DNA of 49,514 bases. Origin: Pseudomonas sp. C2B4 (lineage in GTDB: Bacteria; Pseudomonadota; Gammaproteobacteria; Pseudomonadales; Pseudomonadaceae). Below are positions 7,251-15,106 of the stretch, piece after piece. Positions within the stretch are counted from its first letter, which is position 1. Every line of letters begins with the position of its first letter. The position numbers were made by a program, and so were the translations under genes. The stretch is from contig NZ_JABFMU010000049.1 of assembly GCF_013359695.1 (NCBI RefSeq), forward strand, positions 1 to 49,514, given 5' to 3'. Under the pieces are notes generated by a model. That model had not been told where the DNA came from. It ran no database searches and was given only the letters and a program-made list of their open reading frames with translations.

Positions 7251-9521
7251 TCAACGAGCCGTGATTTTCCAGGCGCGGTGGATCTTGGCATTACGGGCAA
7301 AATCCGGATCGAGGGTCTGGGCAGTGATCTCCTCGATCGCATAACGCTCGCTGAGATTGGCCTCCAGCTCGAACTTGCGGAAGTTGTTGGAGAAGTACAA
7401 AACACCACCGGTTGCCAGCCGTGCCATGGCCAGGTCGATCAATTGCACCTGGTCACGCTGCACGTCGAAAATGCCTTCCATGCGCTTGGAGTTGGAGAAG
7501 GTCGGCGGGTCGATGAAGATCAGGTCGTACTCGTCACGGCTCGCTTCCAGCCAGGCCATCACATCGCCCTGCTCCAGACGGTTCTTGTCGGAAAAACCGT
7601 TCAGCGACAGGTTGCGCCGCGCCCAGTCCAGGTAGGTTTTCGACAAGTCGACGCTGGTGGTGCTGCGCGCACCGCCCTTGGCCGCATGAACACTGGCGGT
7701 GGCGGTGTAGCAGAACAGATTGAGGAAGCGCTTGCCGGCCGCCTCTTTCTGAATGCGCATGCGCATTGGCCGATGGTCGAGGAACAGGCCGGTGTCGAGG
7801 TAATCGGTGAGGTTCACCAGCAGCTTCACACCGCCTTCGTTCACTTCGACGAACTTGCCCTGTGCCGCCTGGCGCTCGTACTGCTTGGTGCCGCTCTGGC
7901 GCTCGCGGCGCTTGACCACCACGCGGCTCTTGTCGATGTTCAACGCCTGCGGAATCGCGGCCAGGGCATCGAACATGCGTGCGGAGGCTTTTTCCGGATC
8001 GATGGATTTCGGCGCGGCGTATTCCTGGACGTGGACCCAATCCTGATACAGGTCAATGGCCATGGAATATTCCGGCATGTCGGCATCGTAGACACGATAG
8101 CAGTCGATACCTTCACGCTTGACCCACTTGCCCAGGGCCTTGAGGTTCTTTTGCAGGCGGTTGGCAAACATCTGCCCGCCTTCGCTCAGGCGCGGCTGCT
8201 CGACCACCGGCGCGGGCGCAGGAGCCGGCTTGATCGGGTTGCCGTTCTTGTTGTACTTGCGTTCTTGCGGCTCGCTCGGCGCCTGATCATATTCAGCCTG
8301 CTCACGCTCGGCCTGACGCTGTTCCGGGGTGCGACGTTCGCCGGTGACGAACTGATCCGGCAGCACCTTGATCAGCAGCAGCTTGCACGGCAAGGCGCCG
8401 TTCCAGAACGAATACTGCTTGTGGCTGCGGATGCCCATGCGCTTGCCCAGGTCCGGCGCGCCAGTGAACACCGCCGCTTCCCAGTTCAGGCAGGCCTGAC
8501 GCAGACGCTCGCCAAGGTTCTGGTAGAGGTAGAGCAGGCTCGCCTCGTCGCCCAGACGCTCGCCGTACGGTGGGTTGCAGATCACCAGGCCTTTCTGGTT
8601 CTGGTCGGGGCGCGGCTCGAAGGTCGCGACTTCGCCCTGGTAGATCTTGATCCATTCGCTCAGGCCGGCACGTTCGACGTTGTTGCGGCCCGGCTGAATC
8701 AGGCGCGGATCGGCTTCATAACCACGAATCCACAGTGGCGGCTTGGCCAGACCGGCCGCCGCGCGTTCGGAGGCTTCTTCATGGAGTTTTTTCCACAGCG
8801 CCGGCACGTGGCCCAGCCAGGCGGTGAAACCCCATTGCTCACGGCGCAGGTTCGGCGCGATATCGGCGGCGATCATCGCGGCTTCAACCAGGAAGGTACC
8901 CACACCACACATCGGGTCCGCCAGTGCGCCGCCTTCGGCCGCGATACGTGGCCAGCCGGAACGGATCAGGATCGCCGCCGCGAGGTTTTCCTTCAGCGGC
9001 GCCGCACCTTGCTGCAAGCGATAGCCGCGCTGGTGCAGGCTGTGGCCTGAAAGATCGAGGGAGAGAATGGCTTCGCCACGGTCCAGGCGCAGATGAATGC
9101 GCAGGTCCGGGTTGAGTTTGTCGATGGACGGACGGTCACCCTGCGGTGTGCGCAGTTTGTCGACGATCGCATCCTTGACCTTCAGGGCGCCGAAGTGGGT
9201 GTTGTCGATCCCCGAGCCGTGACCGCTGAATTCCACGGCCAGTGTGCCGTCATTGAGCATGTGGTCTTGCCAGTCGATATCCAGCACGCCGTGATAGAGG
9301 TCTTCGGCGTCTTTCATCGGGAAACGCTTGAGTACCAGCAGCACCCGGTTGGCCAGGCGCGACCACAGGCACAGGCGATAAGCGGTTTCCATGGTGGCCA
9401 TGCCGCGCACGGCAGAGGTGTGCTCACGTGCTTCCTCAAGGCCAAGCCCGACGGCTTCCTCGATAAGCAGGCCTTCAAGGCCTTTTGGGCAAGTGAGGAA
9501 GAGTTCAAAACGATCGGACAT
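7251..9521 (-). CDS. rlmL: Bifunctional 23S rRNA methyltransferase (m2G2445 and m7G2069)
   Basis: A 756-residue fusion, also called RlmKL or YcbY. A THUMP RNA-binding domain occupies about residues 45-155. The N-terminal methyltransferase has DPMCGVGTF at 202-210 and the target-base motif NPPYGERL at 316-323. A charged linker rich in Pro, Ala and Glu spans about 395-450. The C-terminal RlmK methyltransferase has DPPTFSNSKRM at 671-681. It modifies domain V of 23S rRNA during large-subunit assembly using S-adenosylmethionine. The ATG at 9521 gives MSDRFELFLTCP, the conserved family start; twelve extra upstream codons were dropped. It is about 50 residues longer than the E. coli protein, mainly in the linker. 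It diverges from rmf, another ribosome gene. Confidence 0.95.
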   Translation of the reverse strand: MSDRFELFLTCPKGLEGLLIEEAVGLGLEEAREHTSAVRGMATMETAYRLCLWSRLANRVLLVLKRFPMKDAEDLYHGVLDIDWQDHMLNDGTLAVEFSGHGSGIDNTHFGALKVKDAIVDKLRTPQGDRPSIDKLNPDLRIHLRLDRGEAILSLDLSGHSLHQRGYRLQQGAAPLKENLAAAILIRSGWPRIAAEGGALADPMCGVGTFLVEAAMIAADIAPNLRREQWGFTAWLGHVPALWKKLHEEASERAAAGLAKPPLWIRGYEADPRLIQPGRNNVERAGLSEWIKIYQGEVATFEPRPDQNQKGLVICNPPYGERLGDEASLLYLYQNLGERLRQACLNWEAAVFTGAPDLGKRMGIRSHKQYSFWNGALPCKLLLIKVLPDQFVTGERRTPEQRQAEREQAEYDQAPSEPQERKYNKNGNPIKPAPAPAPVVEQPRLSEGGQMFANRLQKNLKALGKWVKREGIDCYRVYDADMPEYSMAIDLYQDWVHVQEYAAPKSIDPEKASARMFDALAAIPQALNIDKSRVVVKRRERQSGTKQYERQAAQGKFVEVNEGGVKLLVNLTDYLDTGLFLDHRPMRMRIQKEAAGKRFLNLFCYTATASVHAAKGGARSTTSVDLSKTYLDWARRNLSLNGFSDKNRLEQGDVMAWLEASRDEYDLIFIDPPTFSNSKRMEGIFDVQRDQVQLIDLAMARLATGGVLYFSNNFRKFELEANLSERYAIEEITAQTLDPDFARNAKIHRAWKITAR

Positions 9522-9722
9522 GAGGGTTTCTGCGCCTTTGGCTGAGTGAACCGGCAACGCATTGCCGGCCCGGTTTTCAATCAGGCGCTTTTCTCGAAGA
9601 GCGCCCGCGTGGCACGAAGGTGTGCCGTTCCACCCCTGCTGCTCGGGTTAAATGAGCTTAGATGCAAGGACAGATAAAAAAGTTGATGCAACAAAATGTC
9701 ATAAGTCGACCCTTCGTCGAAA

Positions 9723-9747
9723 AATGCTCGCAGCAACGCGAGGCATT
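9723..9747. promoter_or_regulatory. Imperfect inverted repeat between rlmL and rmf
   Basis: AATGCTCGC pairs with GCGAGGCATT with one bulged base. It sits midway in the 529-base region separating the rlmL and rmf starts. I cannot tell whether it is an RNA hairpin or a protein site. Apart from this and the rmf leader I recognise nothing else in that region. Confidence 0.25.
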
Positions 9748-9917
9748 CTCACCAAAGGATTAACCCCTTCATCCTGCGGGGGGCCGATCATACAGGGCTT
9801 TAACTCATAAATACGCAAGGAACATCGAGTTACTTATGGCCTTAGCACATTAATAGTTACGTCCTTATGACAAAACGATCATTCCCTCGATGTGACGCAT
9901 TGGTTAGAACTCAATAC

Positions 9918-10011
9918 AGGTTGGCGCCGCAATGACGCCAACACCTTGGCTCGCCACGCCGGCAGCGAGCCCCCAACGGCAGAGTTTTTCTGCCTGACCT
10001 CGATTGAGGTC
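9918..10011 (+). promoter_or_regulatory. Structured rmf leader (matches the rmf RNA motif)
   Basis: Four hairpins follow one another upstream of rmf. TTGGCG/CGCCAA is at 9921-9941, extended to 9918-9946. GGCTCGC/GCGAGCC is at 9948-9971. GGCAGA/TCTGCC is at 9978-9994. GACCTC/GAGGTC is at 9996-10011. All four core stems are perfect. The last ends 39 bases before the rmf ATG. A conserved structured RNA, the rmf motif, is known upstream of rmf in Pseudomonas, and position and genus agree. It probably controls rmf mRNA stability or translation; the mechanism is not established. Confidence 0.8.
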
Positions 10012-10050
10012 GACGCGATAAAAACAGTCAACAAGTGAGGGCTACACCCT

Positions 10051-10266
10051 ATGAGAAGACTTAAGCGTGATCCGTTGGAAAGAGCATTTTTGCGCGGATA
10101 TCAATATGGCGTAGGTGGTAAATCCCGTGAGCTTTGCCCATTTACTCTACCGTCGGTACGTCAAGCCTGGATTAACGGCTGGCGAGAAGGACGCGGCGAC
10201 AACTGGGACGGTATGACCGGCACTGCGGGAATCCACAGACTCAACGAACTTCACGCCGTCGGCTAA
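10051..10266 (+). CDS. rmf: Ribosome modulation factor
   Basis: A 71-residue basic protein. It is recognised by MRRLKRDPLERAFLRGYQYG, the CPF motif and the WINGWREGRGDNW segment shared with E. coli RMF, which is 55 residues. It binds the 30S subunit in stationary phase and drives 100S ribosome dimer formation, silencing translation. A GAGGG ribosome-binding site lies about ten bases before the ATG. The C-terminal extension beyond the enterobacterial length looks normal for Pseudomonas. It is preceded by a structured leader and followed by a strong terminator, so it is monocistronic. Confidence 0.95.
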   Translation: MRRLKRDPLERAFLRGYQYGVGGKSRELCPFTLPSVRQAWINGWREGRGDNWDGMTGTAGIHRLNELHAVG

Positions 10267-10350
10267 CACAGGGCACACACTCCGACACGACAATCTGAGT
10301 ACGCAACGAATTAACCACGCACGTCCCATCCGGACGGCGGGCTACGGCCC

Positions 10351-10379
10351 AGGGGCTCCTTTTGAGGGGCCCTTTTTTA
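10351..10379 (+). terminator. rmf intrinsic terminator
   Basis: A GC-rich stem (GGGGCTCC against GGGGCCC with one bulge) followed by TTTTTT, about 85 bases after the rmf stop. Confidence 0.75.
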
Positions 10380-10414
10380 TGCCTGCTAAATCAACCTGAA
10401 GCCGCAAACGCACC

Positions 10415-10500
10415 TGTGGGAGCCTGCTCGCGAAGAGGCCATCAGATCCGACATGGATGCCGCCCGACAGGAAGTCTTCGCGAGCAGGCTCGCTCCTACA
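10415..10500. repeat. REP doublet with a deleted left arm
   Basis: The left copy lacks about four bases of the usual GAGCGAGCC block, while the right copy is complete. It is located just past the pyrD stop codon. Confidence 0.85.
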
Positions 10501-10504
10501 GGGA

Positions 10505-11524
10505 TCAGCGCAGGGCTGCGATAGCGTCGACCGACTCACGAATCAACGCCGGGCCTTTATAGATAAAGCCCGAGTAGATCTGCACCAGGCTTGCGCCCGC
10601 GGTGATTTTCTCGGCCGCGTGCTTGCCCTCGGTGATACCGCCCGCCGCGATGATCGGCAAGCGACCGCCCAGCTCCGCCGCCAGCACTTTCACGGTGTGG
10701 GTGCTCTTGTCCCGAACCGGTGCGCCCGACAGACCACCGGCTTCGTCACCATGCTCAAGACCTTCGACACCCACGCGGCTCAGGGTGGTGTTGGTGGCGA
10801 TGACCGCGTCCATGCCGGTTTCGATCAACGCTTGGGCGACCTGGGCGGTTTCCTCGTCGGTCATGTCCGGGGCGATCTTGATCGCCAGCGGTACGTGCTT
10901 GCCGTGACGCAGCGCCAACTCCGCCCGGCGCGTGGCCAGGTCAGCCAGCAACTGCTTGAGCGAGTCGCCGAATTGCAGGCTGCGCAGGCCCGGAGTGTTG
11001 GGCGAGCTGACGTTGACCGTCACGTAGCTGGCGTGGGCATAGACCTTGTCCAGGCAGATCAGATAATCGTCGACCGCACGCTCGACCGGGGTATCGAAGT
11101 TCTTGCCGATGTTGATGCCCAGCACGCCCTTGTACTTGGCTGCCGCAACGCGGGCCAGCAGGTGATCGACACCGAGGTTGTTGAAGCCCATGCGATTGAT
11201 GATCGCCTCGGCATCCGGCAGGCGGAACAAACGCGGCTTCGGGTTACCCGGCTGCGGGCGCGGAGTGATGGTGCCGATTTCGACAAAACCGAAACCCAGC
11301 TGCGCAAAGCCGTCGATGGCTGCACCGTTCTTGTCCAGACCGGCCGCCAGACCCACCGGGTTCGGGAAGTCCAGGCCCATGACATTCACCGGCAACTTCG
11401 CCGGCGCCTTGCACAGCAAGCCGTTGAGCCCCAGACGCCCACCCGCGCCGATCAGGTCCAGGGACAGATCGTGGGAAGTTTCCGGGGAAAGTTTGAACAA
11501 CAGCTGACGGGCCAGGGTGTACAT
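10505..11524 (-). CDS. pyrD: Dihydroorotate dehydrogenase (quinone), class 2
   Basis: A 339-residue FMN enzyme oxidising dihydroorotate to orotate in pyrimidine synthesis, passing electrons to quinone at the inner membrane. Class 2 is indicated by the N-terminal amphipathic helix (MYTLARQLLFKLSP) and by the NVSSPNTPGLR motif, which carries the catalytic serine. The AAGLDKNG segment and the closing glycine-rich FMN phosphate loop are also present. The ATG at 11524 gives the family-typical start; 43 upstream codons were dropped. It diverges from nasS with about 230 bases between starts. Confidence 0.96.
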   Translation of the reverse strand: MYTLARQLLFKLSPETSHDLSLDLIGAGGRLGLNGLLCKAPAKLPVNVMGLDFPNPVGLAAGLDKNGAAIDGFAQLGFGFVEIGTITPRPQPGNPKPRLFRLPDAEAIINRMGFNNLGVDHLLARVAAAKYKGVLGINIGKNFDTPVERAVDDYLICLDKVYAHASYVTVNVSSPNTPGLRSLQFGDSLKQLLADLATRRAELALRHGKHVPLAIKIAPDMTDEETAQVAQALIETGMDAVIATNTTLSRVGVEGLEHGDEAGGLSGAPVRDKSTHTVKVLAAELGGRLPIIAAGGITEGKHAAEKITAGASLVQIYSGFIYKGPALIRESVDAIAALR

Positions 11525-11751
11525 GGGCGAGTTGGACTCAGGCGGCGAAAAGTGGCGGCGATTATAGCCGGGCACAGGTCCACAGGCGAGGCGCACAAGA
11601 AAAACAGCCCACGATGGCATATGCCTTGCACCCGTCCAGGCATCAGCACCCATGCCAATGGCGGAATGTGTGCCAGGACAATGGCGTCGTCACCCGCCCT
11701 TGCGCGTGCAAGGCCCCGGGACGACGCTTTTTTTTGCAAGGTGAACATGCG

Positions 11752-12963
11752 ATGAACGAACCGTCAGCCGGCCCTCTGGCCTGGGTCAATGGCAGCGATG
11801 CCCCGGAAAAGACCGAAATCAACCTCGGCTTCATGGCCCTGAGCGACTGCGCCTCGGTAGTGGTCGCCGCCACTCAGGGCTTTGCCCAGCCCTACGGCCT
11901 GACCCTGAACCTCAAGCGCCAGTCGTCCTGGGCCAATTTGCGGGACAAGCTGGTCAGCGGCGAACTCGATGCCGCCCACAGCCTGTACGGCTTGATCTAC
12001 GCCGTGCACCTGGGCATCGGCGGCGTGGCCGCGACTGACATGGCCGTGCTCATGGGCCTGAACCAGAACGGCCAGAGCATCAACCTCTCCCACGGCTTAC
12101 AGGGCCTGGGCGTGACCGGTCCTGAGGCACTGCATCGGCACGTGCACCAAACTCGCCCAAAACTGACCTTCGCCCAGACCTTCCCCACCGGCACTCACGC
12201 CATGTGGCTGTATTACTGGCTCGCCAGTCAGGGGATTCATCCGTTGCAGGATGTCGACAGTGTGGTGGTGCCACCGCCGCAAATGGTTGCGCACCTGCAA
12301 GCGGGCCGCATCGACGGTTTCTGCGTCGGCGAGCCATGGTCCGCCAGCGCGGTGCAGCAGGATCTCGGGTTTACCCTGGCGACGACCCAGACCATCTGGC
12401 CCGATCACCCGGAAAAGGTCCTGGGCTGCACCCGCGCCTTCGTCGAGCAATACCCCAATACCGCCCGGGCGTTGGTGATGGCGATTCTACAAGCCAGCCG
12501 CTTCATCGAAGACAGCACCGAGAACCGCCGCAGCACCGCGCAATTGCTCAGCGCGCCGCAATACCTCGACGCCCCGCTCGACTGCATCGAACCGCGCCTG
12601 TTGGGCGATTATGCCGACGGTCTCGGCAATCGCTGGCAAGACCCGCACGCCTTGCGTTTCCATGGTGAAGGCGAGGTGAATCTGCCGTACCTGTCCGATG
12701 GCATGTGGTTCATGACCCAGTTCCGCCGCTGGGGGTTGTTGCGTGACGATCCGGATTACCCGGCGGTGGCCCGTCAGGTCCAGCAACTAGACTTGTATCG
12801 AGAGGCGGCCACCGCGGTCGGCGTTGCCGCTACGGACAAGGAAATGCGCAGCAGCCAGTTGATCGATGGCAAGGTCTGGGACGGTTCTGATCCGGCCGGT
12901 TATGCCCGCAGTTTCAAACTGCACGCCATGAGCGACAGCTCGCCCCTTTTCGCCAGCCGCTGA
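11752..12963 (+). CDS. nasS: NasS nitrate/nitrite sensor, NrtA/CmpA-like
   Basis: A 403-residue protein of the NrtA/CmpA nitrate-binding fold without a signal peptide, so it stays in the cytoplasm. Known NasS proteins bind NasT and keep it inactive; nitrate or nitrite binding releases NasT. Visible family signs are INLGFMALSDCASVVVAA near the start, the FPTGTHAMWLYYWLA segment and the GEPWSA motif. The ATG at 11752 follows an AAGGTG ribosome-binding site; the upstream frame has no family similarity. It lies 15 bases before nasT in the same operon. An ABC-transporter binding protein is the alternative, but no permease or ATPase genes are near and there is no export signal. Confidence 0.92.
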   Translation: MNEPSAGPLAWVNGSDAPEKTEINLGFMALSDCASVVVAATQGFAQPYGLTLNLKRQSSWANLRDKLVSGELDAAHSLYGLIYAVHLGIGGVAATDMAVLMGLNQNGQSINLSHGLQGLGVTGPEALHRHVHQTRPKLTFAQTFPTGTHAMWLYYWLASQGIHPLQDVDSVVVPPPQMVAHLQAGRIDGFCVGEPWSASAVQQDLGFTLATTQTIWPDHPEKVLGCTRAFVEQYPNTARALVMAILQASRFIEDSTENRRSTAQLLSAPQYLDAPLDCIEPRLLGDYADGLGNRWQDPHALRFHGEGEVNLPYLSDGMWFMTQFRRWGLLRDDPDYPAVARQVQQLDLYREAATAVGVAATDKEMRSSQLIDGKVWDGSDPAGYARSFKLHAMSDSSPLFASR

Positions 12964-12978
12964 CAGGAGACTGCGAAC

Positions 12979-13554
12979 ATGTTGCGTATCCTGCTGATCA
13001 ACGACACCGCGAAAAAAGTCGGGCGCCTGAAAGCGGCCCTGATCGAGGCCGGTTTTGAGGTGATCGACGAATCCGGATTGACCATCGACCTGCCCGAACG
13101 CGTCGAAACGGTGCGCCCGGACGTGATCCTGATCGATACCGAGTCACCGGGCCGCGATGTCATGGAACAAGTGGTGCTGGTGAGCCGCGACCAGCCACGG
13201 CCGATCGTGATGTTTACCGACGAACACGACCCCGATGTGATGCGCCAGGCGATCAAGTCCGGGGTCAGTGCCTACATTGTCGAAGGCATACACGCACAAC
13301 GCCTGCAGCCGATTCTCGACGTGGCCATGGCACGCTTCGAAAGCGACCAGGCCCTGCGCGCCCAGCTGCACGCCCGCGACCAGCAACTGGCCGAGCGCAA
13401 GCGTATCGAGCTGGCCAAGGGGCTGCTGATGAAGATGAAGGACTGCAACGAAGAAGAGGCCTACACCCTCATGCGCCGCCAGGCGATGAGCCGCCAGCAG
13501 AAGTTGATCCAGGTGGCGGAGCAGATCATTGCCATGAGTGAGTTGCTGGGTTGA
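12979..13554 (+). CDS. nasT: NasT ANTAR-domain antiterminator
   Basis: A 191-residue protein with an N-terminal receiver-like domain (D9, D53) and a C-terminal ANTAR RNA-binding domain from about residue 130 (AERKRIELAKGLLMKMK onward). The usual receiver lysine is not visible: the segment reads GVSAYIVEG. This fits control by NasS binding rather than by phosphorylation. NasT binds paired hexaloop hairpins in the leaders of nitrate-assimilation operons and prevents termination. Such a leader is present directly downstream, before nasA. A GGAG-type ribosome-binding site precedes the start. Confidence 0.94.
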   Translation: MLRILLINDTAKKVGRLKAALIEAGFEVIDESGLTIDLPERVETVRPDVILIDTESPGRDVMEQVVLVSRDQPRPIVMFTDEHDPDVMRQAIKSGVSAYIVEGIHAQRLQPILDVAMARFESDQALRAQLHARDQQLAERKRIELAKGLLMKMKDCNEEEAYTLMRRQAMSRQQKLIQVAEQIIAMSELLG

Positions 13555-13580
13555 AGCCTTGTGGTGAATCTTCGATCGCC

Positions 13581-13655
13581 TTCGCGAGCAGGCTCGCCCC
13601 CACAAGGGAATTGCACCTCACACAAATCAACTGTGGGAGCGAGCCTGCTCGCGAA
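13581..13655. repeat. REP doublet, outward-facing
   Basis: Here the order is reversed: TTCGCGAGCAGGCTCGCCCC comes first and TGTGGGAGCGAGCCTGCTCG second. It lies between the nasT stop and the nasA promoter. Confidence 0.9.
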
Positions 13656-13679
13656 CGGCAACAACCCGATTTCAGCTGT

Positions 13680-13695
13680 TGGCACAAATCTCGCT
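13680..13695 (+). promoter_or_regulatory. Sigma-54 promoter candidate for nasA
   Basis: TGGCACAAATCTCGCT matches the -24/-12 consensus TGGCACG-N4-TTGCW with correct spacing between GG (13681-13682) and GC (13693-13694). Two positions differ. Transcription would start near 13706, four bases before the first ANTAR hairpin, so the leader RNA would begin exactly where NasT needs it. I did not find a convincing paired NtrC site upstream. Confidence 0.65.
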
Positions 13696-13709
13696 AAGTA
13701 ATCACCACA

Positions 13710-13794
13710 GGTAACCAACGGCGGTTGCCCCACCTACGACAAAGACGTCGCTCACCCCATTTGCCCCTGGCGAATCGGGTAGCGGCGTTTTTTT
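13710..13794 (+). promoter_or_regulatory. NasT-responsive antitermination leader with terminator
   Basis: Hairpin P1 (13710-13729) has a seven-pair stem, GGTAACC/GGTTGCC, and the six-base loop AACGGC. Hairpin P2 (13737-13750) has stem CGAC/GTCG and loop AAAGAC. Both loops have A at position 1 and G at position 4, the ANTAR recognition signature. A terminator stem pairs 13745-13757 with 13777-13788, with one bulged C and one G-T pair, and runs into seven T. Its left arm uses the P2 right arm, so P2 and the terminator exclude each other. This is the classic NasT switch: no nitrate, termination; nitrate, read-through into nasA. Confidence 0.9.
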
Positions 13795-13887
13795 GTTTTG
13801 GCCCCATTGCCCGGGGCCGGTGGTGCGGCCCTGCGGCGCCCCACCTGCATGACTCCCGTTCGAGACTCCTATCAGTTGAGGTGCGCG

Positions 13888-15099
13888 ATGAATTCAAGCT
13901 TCTGGAAATCCGGCCATACCCCGACCCTGTTCGCAGCCTTCCTGTACTTCGATCTGAGCTTCATGGTCTGGTACCTGCTCGGCCCCCTGGCGGTGCAAAT
14001 CGCCGGCGATCTGCACCTGACCACCCAACAGCGCGGAATGGTAGTGGCGACGCCTATTCTGGCGGGAGCCATACTGCGCTTTGTGATGGGCATGCTGGCT
14101 GATCGCCTGTCACCGAAAACCGCCGGACTGATCGGTCAGGTGATCGTCATATGCGCGTTGTTCGGCGCCTGGAAGCTCGGGATCCACAGCTACGAGCAAG
14201 CATTGCTCCTGGGGCTGTTCCTGGGCATGGCTGGCGCCTCGTTCGCCGTCGCCCTGCCCCTGGCATCGCAATGGTATCCGCCGCAGCACCAAGGCAAAGC
14301 CATGGGCATCGCCGGGGCGGGTAACTCGGGCACTGTGCTGGCCGCGTTGATTGCACCGGTGCTGGCGGCAGCGTTTGGCTGGAGCAATGTGTTCGGCTTC
14401 GCCCTGATCCCGCTGATCCTGACCCTGATCGTCTTCGCCTGGCTGGCCAAAAACGCCCCAGAGCGACCGAAGGCCAAGTCGATGGCCGACTACTTCAAGG
14501 CACTGGGTGACCGCGACAGCTGGTGGTTCATGTTTTTCTACAGCGTGACCTTCGGTGGCTTCATCGGCCTGGCCAGCGCCCTGCCCGGTTACTTCAACGA
14601 CCAGTACGGCCTGAGCCCGGTGACCGCCGGCTACTACACTGCCGCCTGCGTGTTCGGTGGCAGCCTGATGCGTCCTTTGGGCGGCGCCCTGGCTGATCGC
14701 TTCGGCGGCATCCGTACCTTGCTGGGGATGTATACCGTGGCGGCGATCTGCATCGCTGCCGTGGGTTTCAACCTGCCAAGTTCCTATGCAGCCCTGGCAC
14801 TGTTCGTCTGCACCATGCTCGGTCTTGGGGCAGGTAACGGTGCAGTGTTCCAACTGGTTCCACAGCGCTTCCGCCGGGAGATCGGCGTGATGACCGGCCT
14901 GATCGGCATGGCCGGCGGCATCGGCGGTTTTGCGCTGGCCGCAGGCATGGGCGCGATCAAGCAAAGCACCGGCAGCTACCAGATGGCGCTGTGGCTGTTC
15001 GCCAGTCTCGCGATCCTTGCCTGGTTTGGCCTGCACGGCGTGAAACGTCGCTGGAGAACCACCTGGGGCTCGGCCGCCGTGACCGCTGCACGGGTTTGA
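13888..15099 (+). CDS. nasA: NarK/NasA-type nitrate transporter (MFS)
   Basis: A 403-residue major facilitator protein with twelve predicted spans. The nitrate signature regions are seen as GIAGAGNSGTVLAAL (first half) and GLGAGNGAVFQLVPQRF followed by GMAGGIGGF (second half). The LADRLSPK and LADRFGG loops are the MFS motif A positions. It imports nitrate for assimilation. The start at 13888 follows TTGAGGTG; thirty upstream codons within the leader were dropped. It is controlled by the sigma-54 site and the NasT leader, and is followed after seven bases by the kinase gene. Confidence 0.94.
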   Translation: MNSSFWKSGHTPTLFAAFLYFDLSFMVWYLLGPLAVQIAGDLHLTTQQRGMVVATPILAGAILRFVMGMLADRLSPKTAGLIGQVIVICALFGAWKLGIHSYEQALLLGLFLGMAGASFAVALPLASQWYPPQHQGKAMGIAGAGNSGTVLAALIAPVLAAAFGWSNVFGFALIPLILTLIVFAWLAKNAPERPKAKSMADYFKALGDRDSWWFMFFYSVTFGGFIGLASALPGYFNDQYGLSPVTAGYYTAACVFGGSLMRPLGGALADRFGGIRTLLGMYTVAAICIAAVGFNLPSSYAALALFVCTMLGLGAGNGAVFQLVPQRFRREIGVMTGLIGMAGGIGGFALAAGMGAIKQSTGSYQMALWLFASLAILAWFGLHGVKRRWRTTWGSAAVTAARV

Positions 15100-15106
15100 C
15101 ACGGCC

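Noticed and set aside
9609..9625. Sigma-54-like TGGCACG between rlmL and rmf
   Set aside because: The -24 half is perfect, but the GC of the -12 element falls one base too far downstream, and this spacing is normally not tolerated.
11614..12963. nasS as a periplasmic ABC-transporter binding protein
   Set aside because: No signal peptide, no permease or ATPase gene nearby, and the direct neighbour is nasT, which defines the NasS sensor.
13600..13625. NtrC half-site TTGCACC upstream of the nasA sigma-54 promoter
   Set aside because: Only one half resembles the consensus; the partner half is absent, so I do not call an enhancer.
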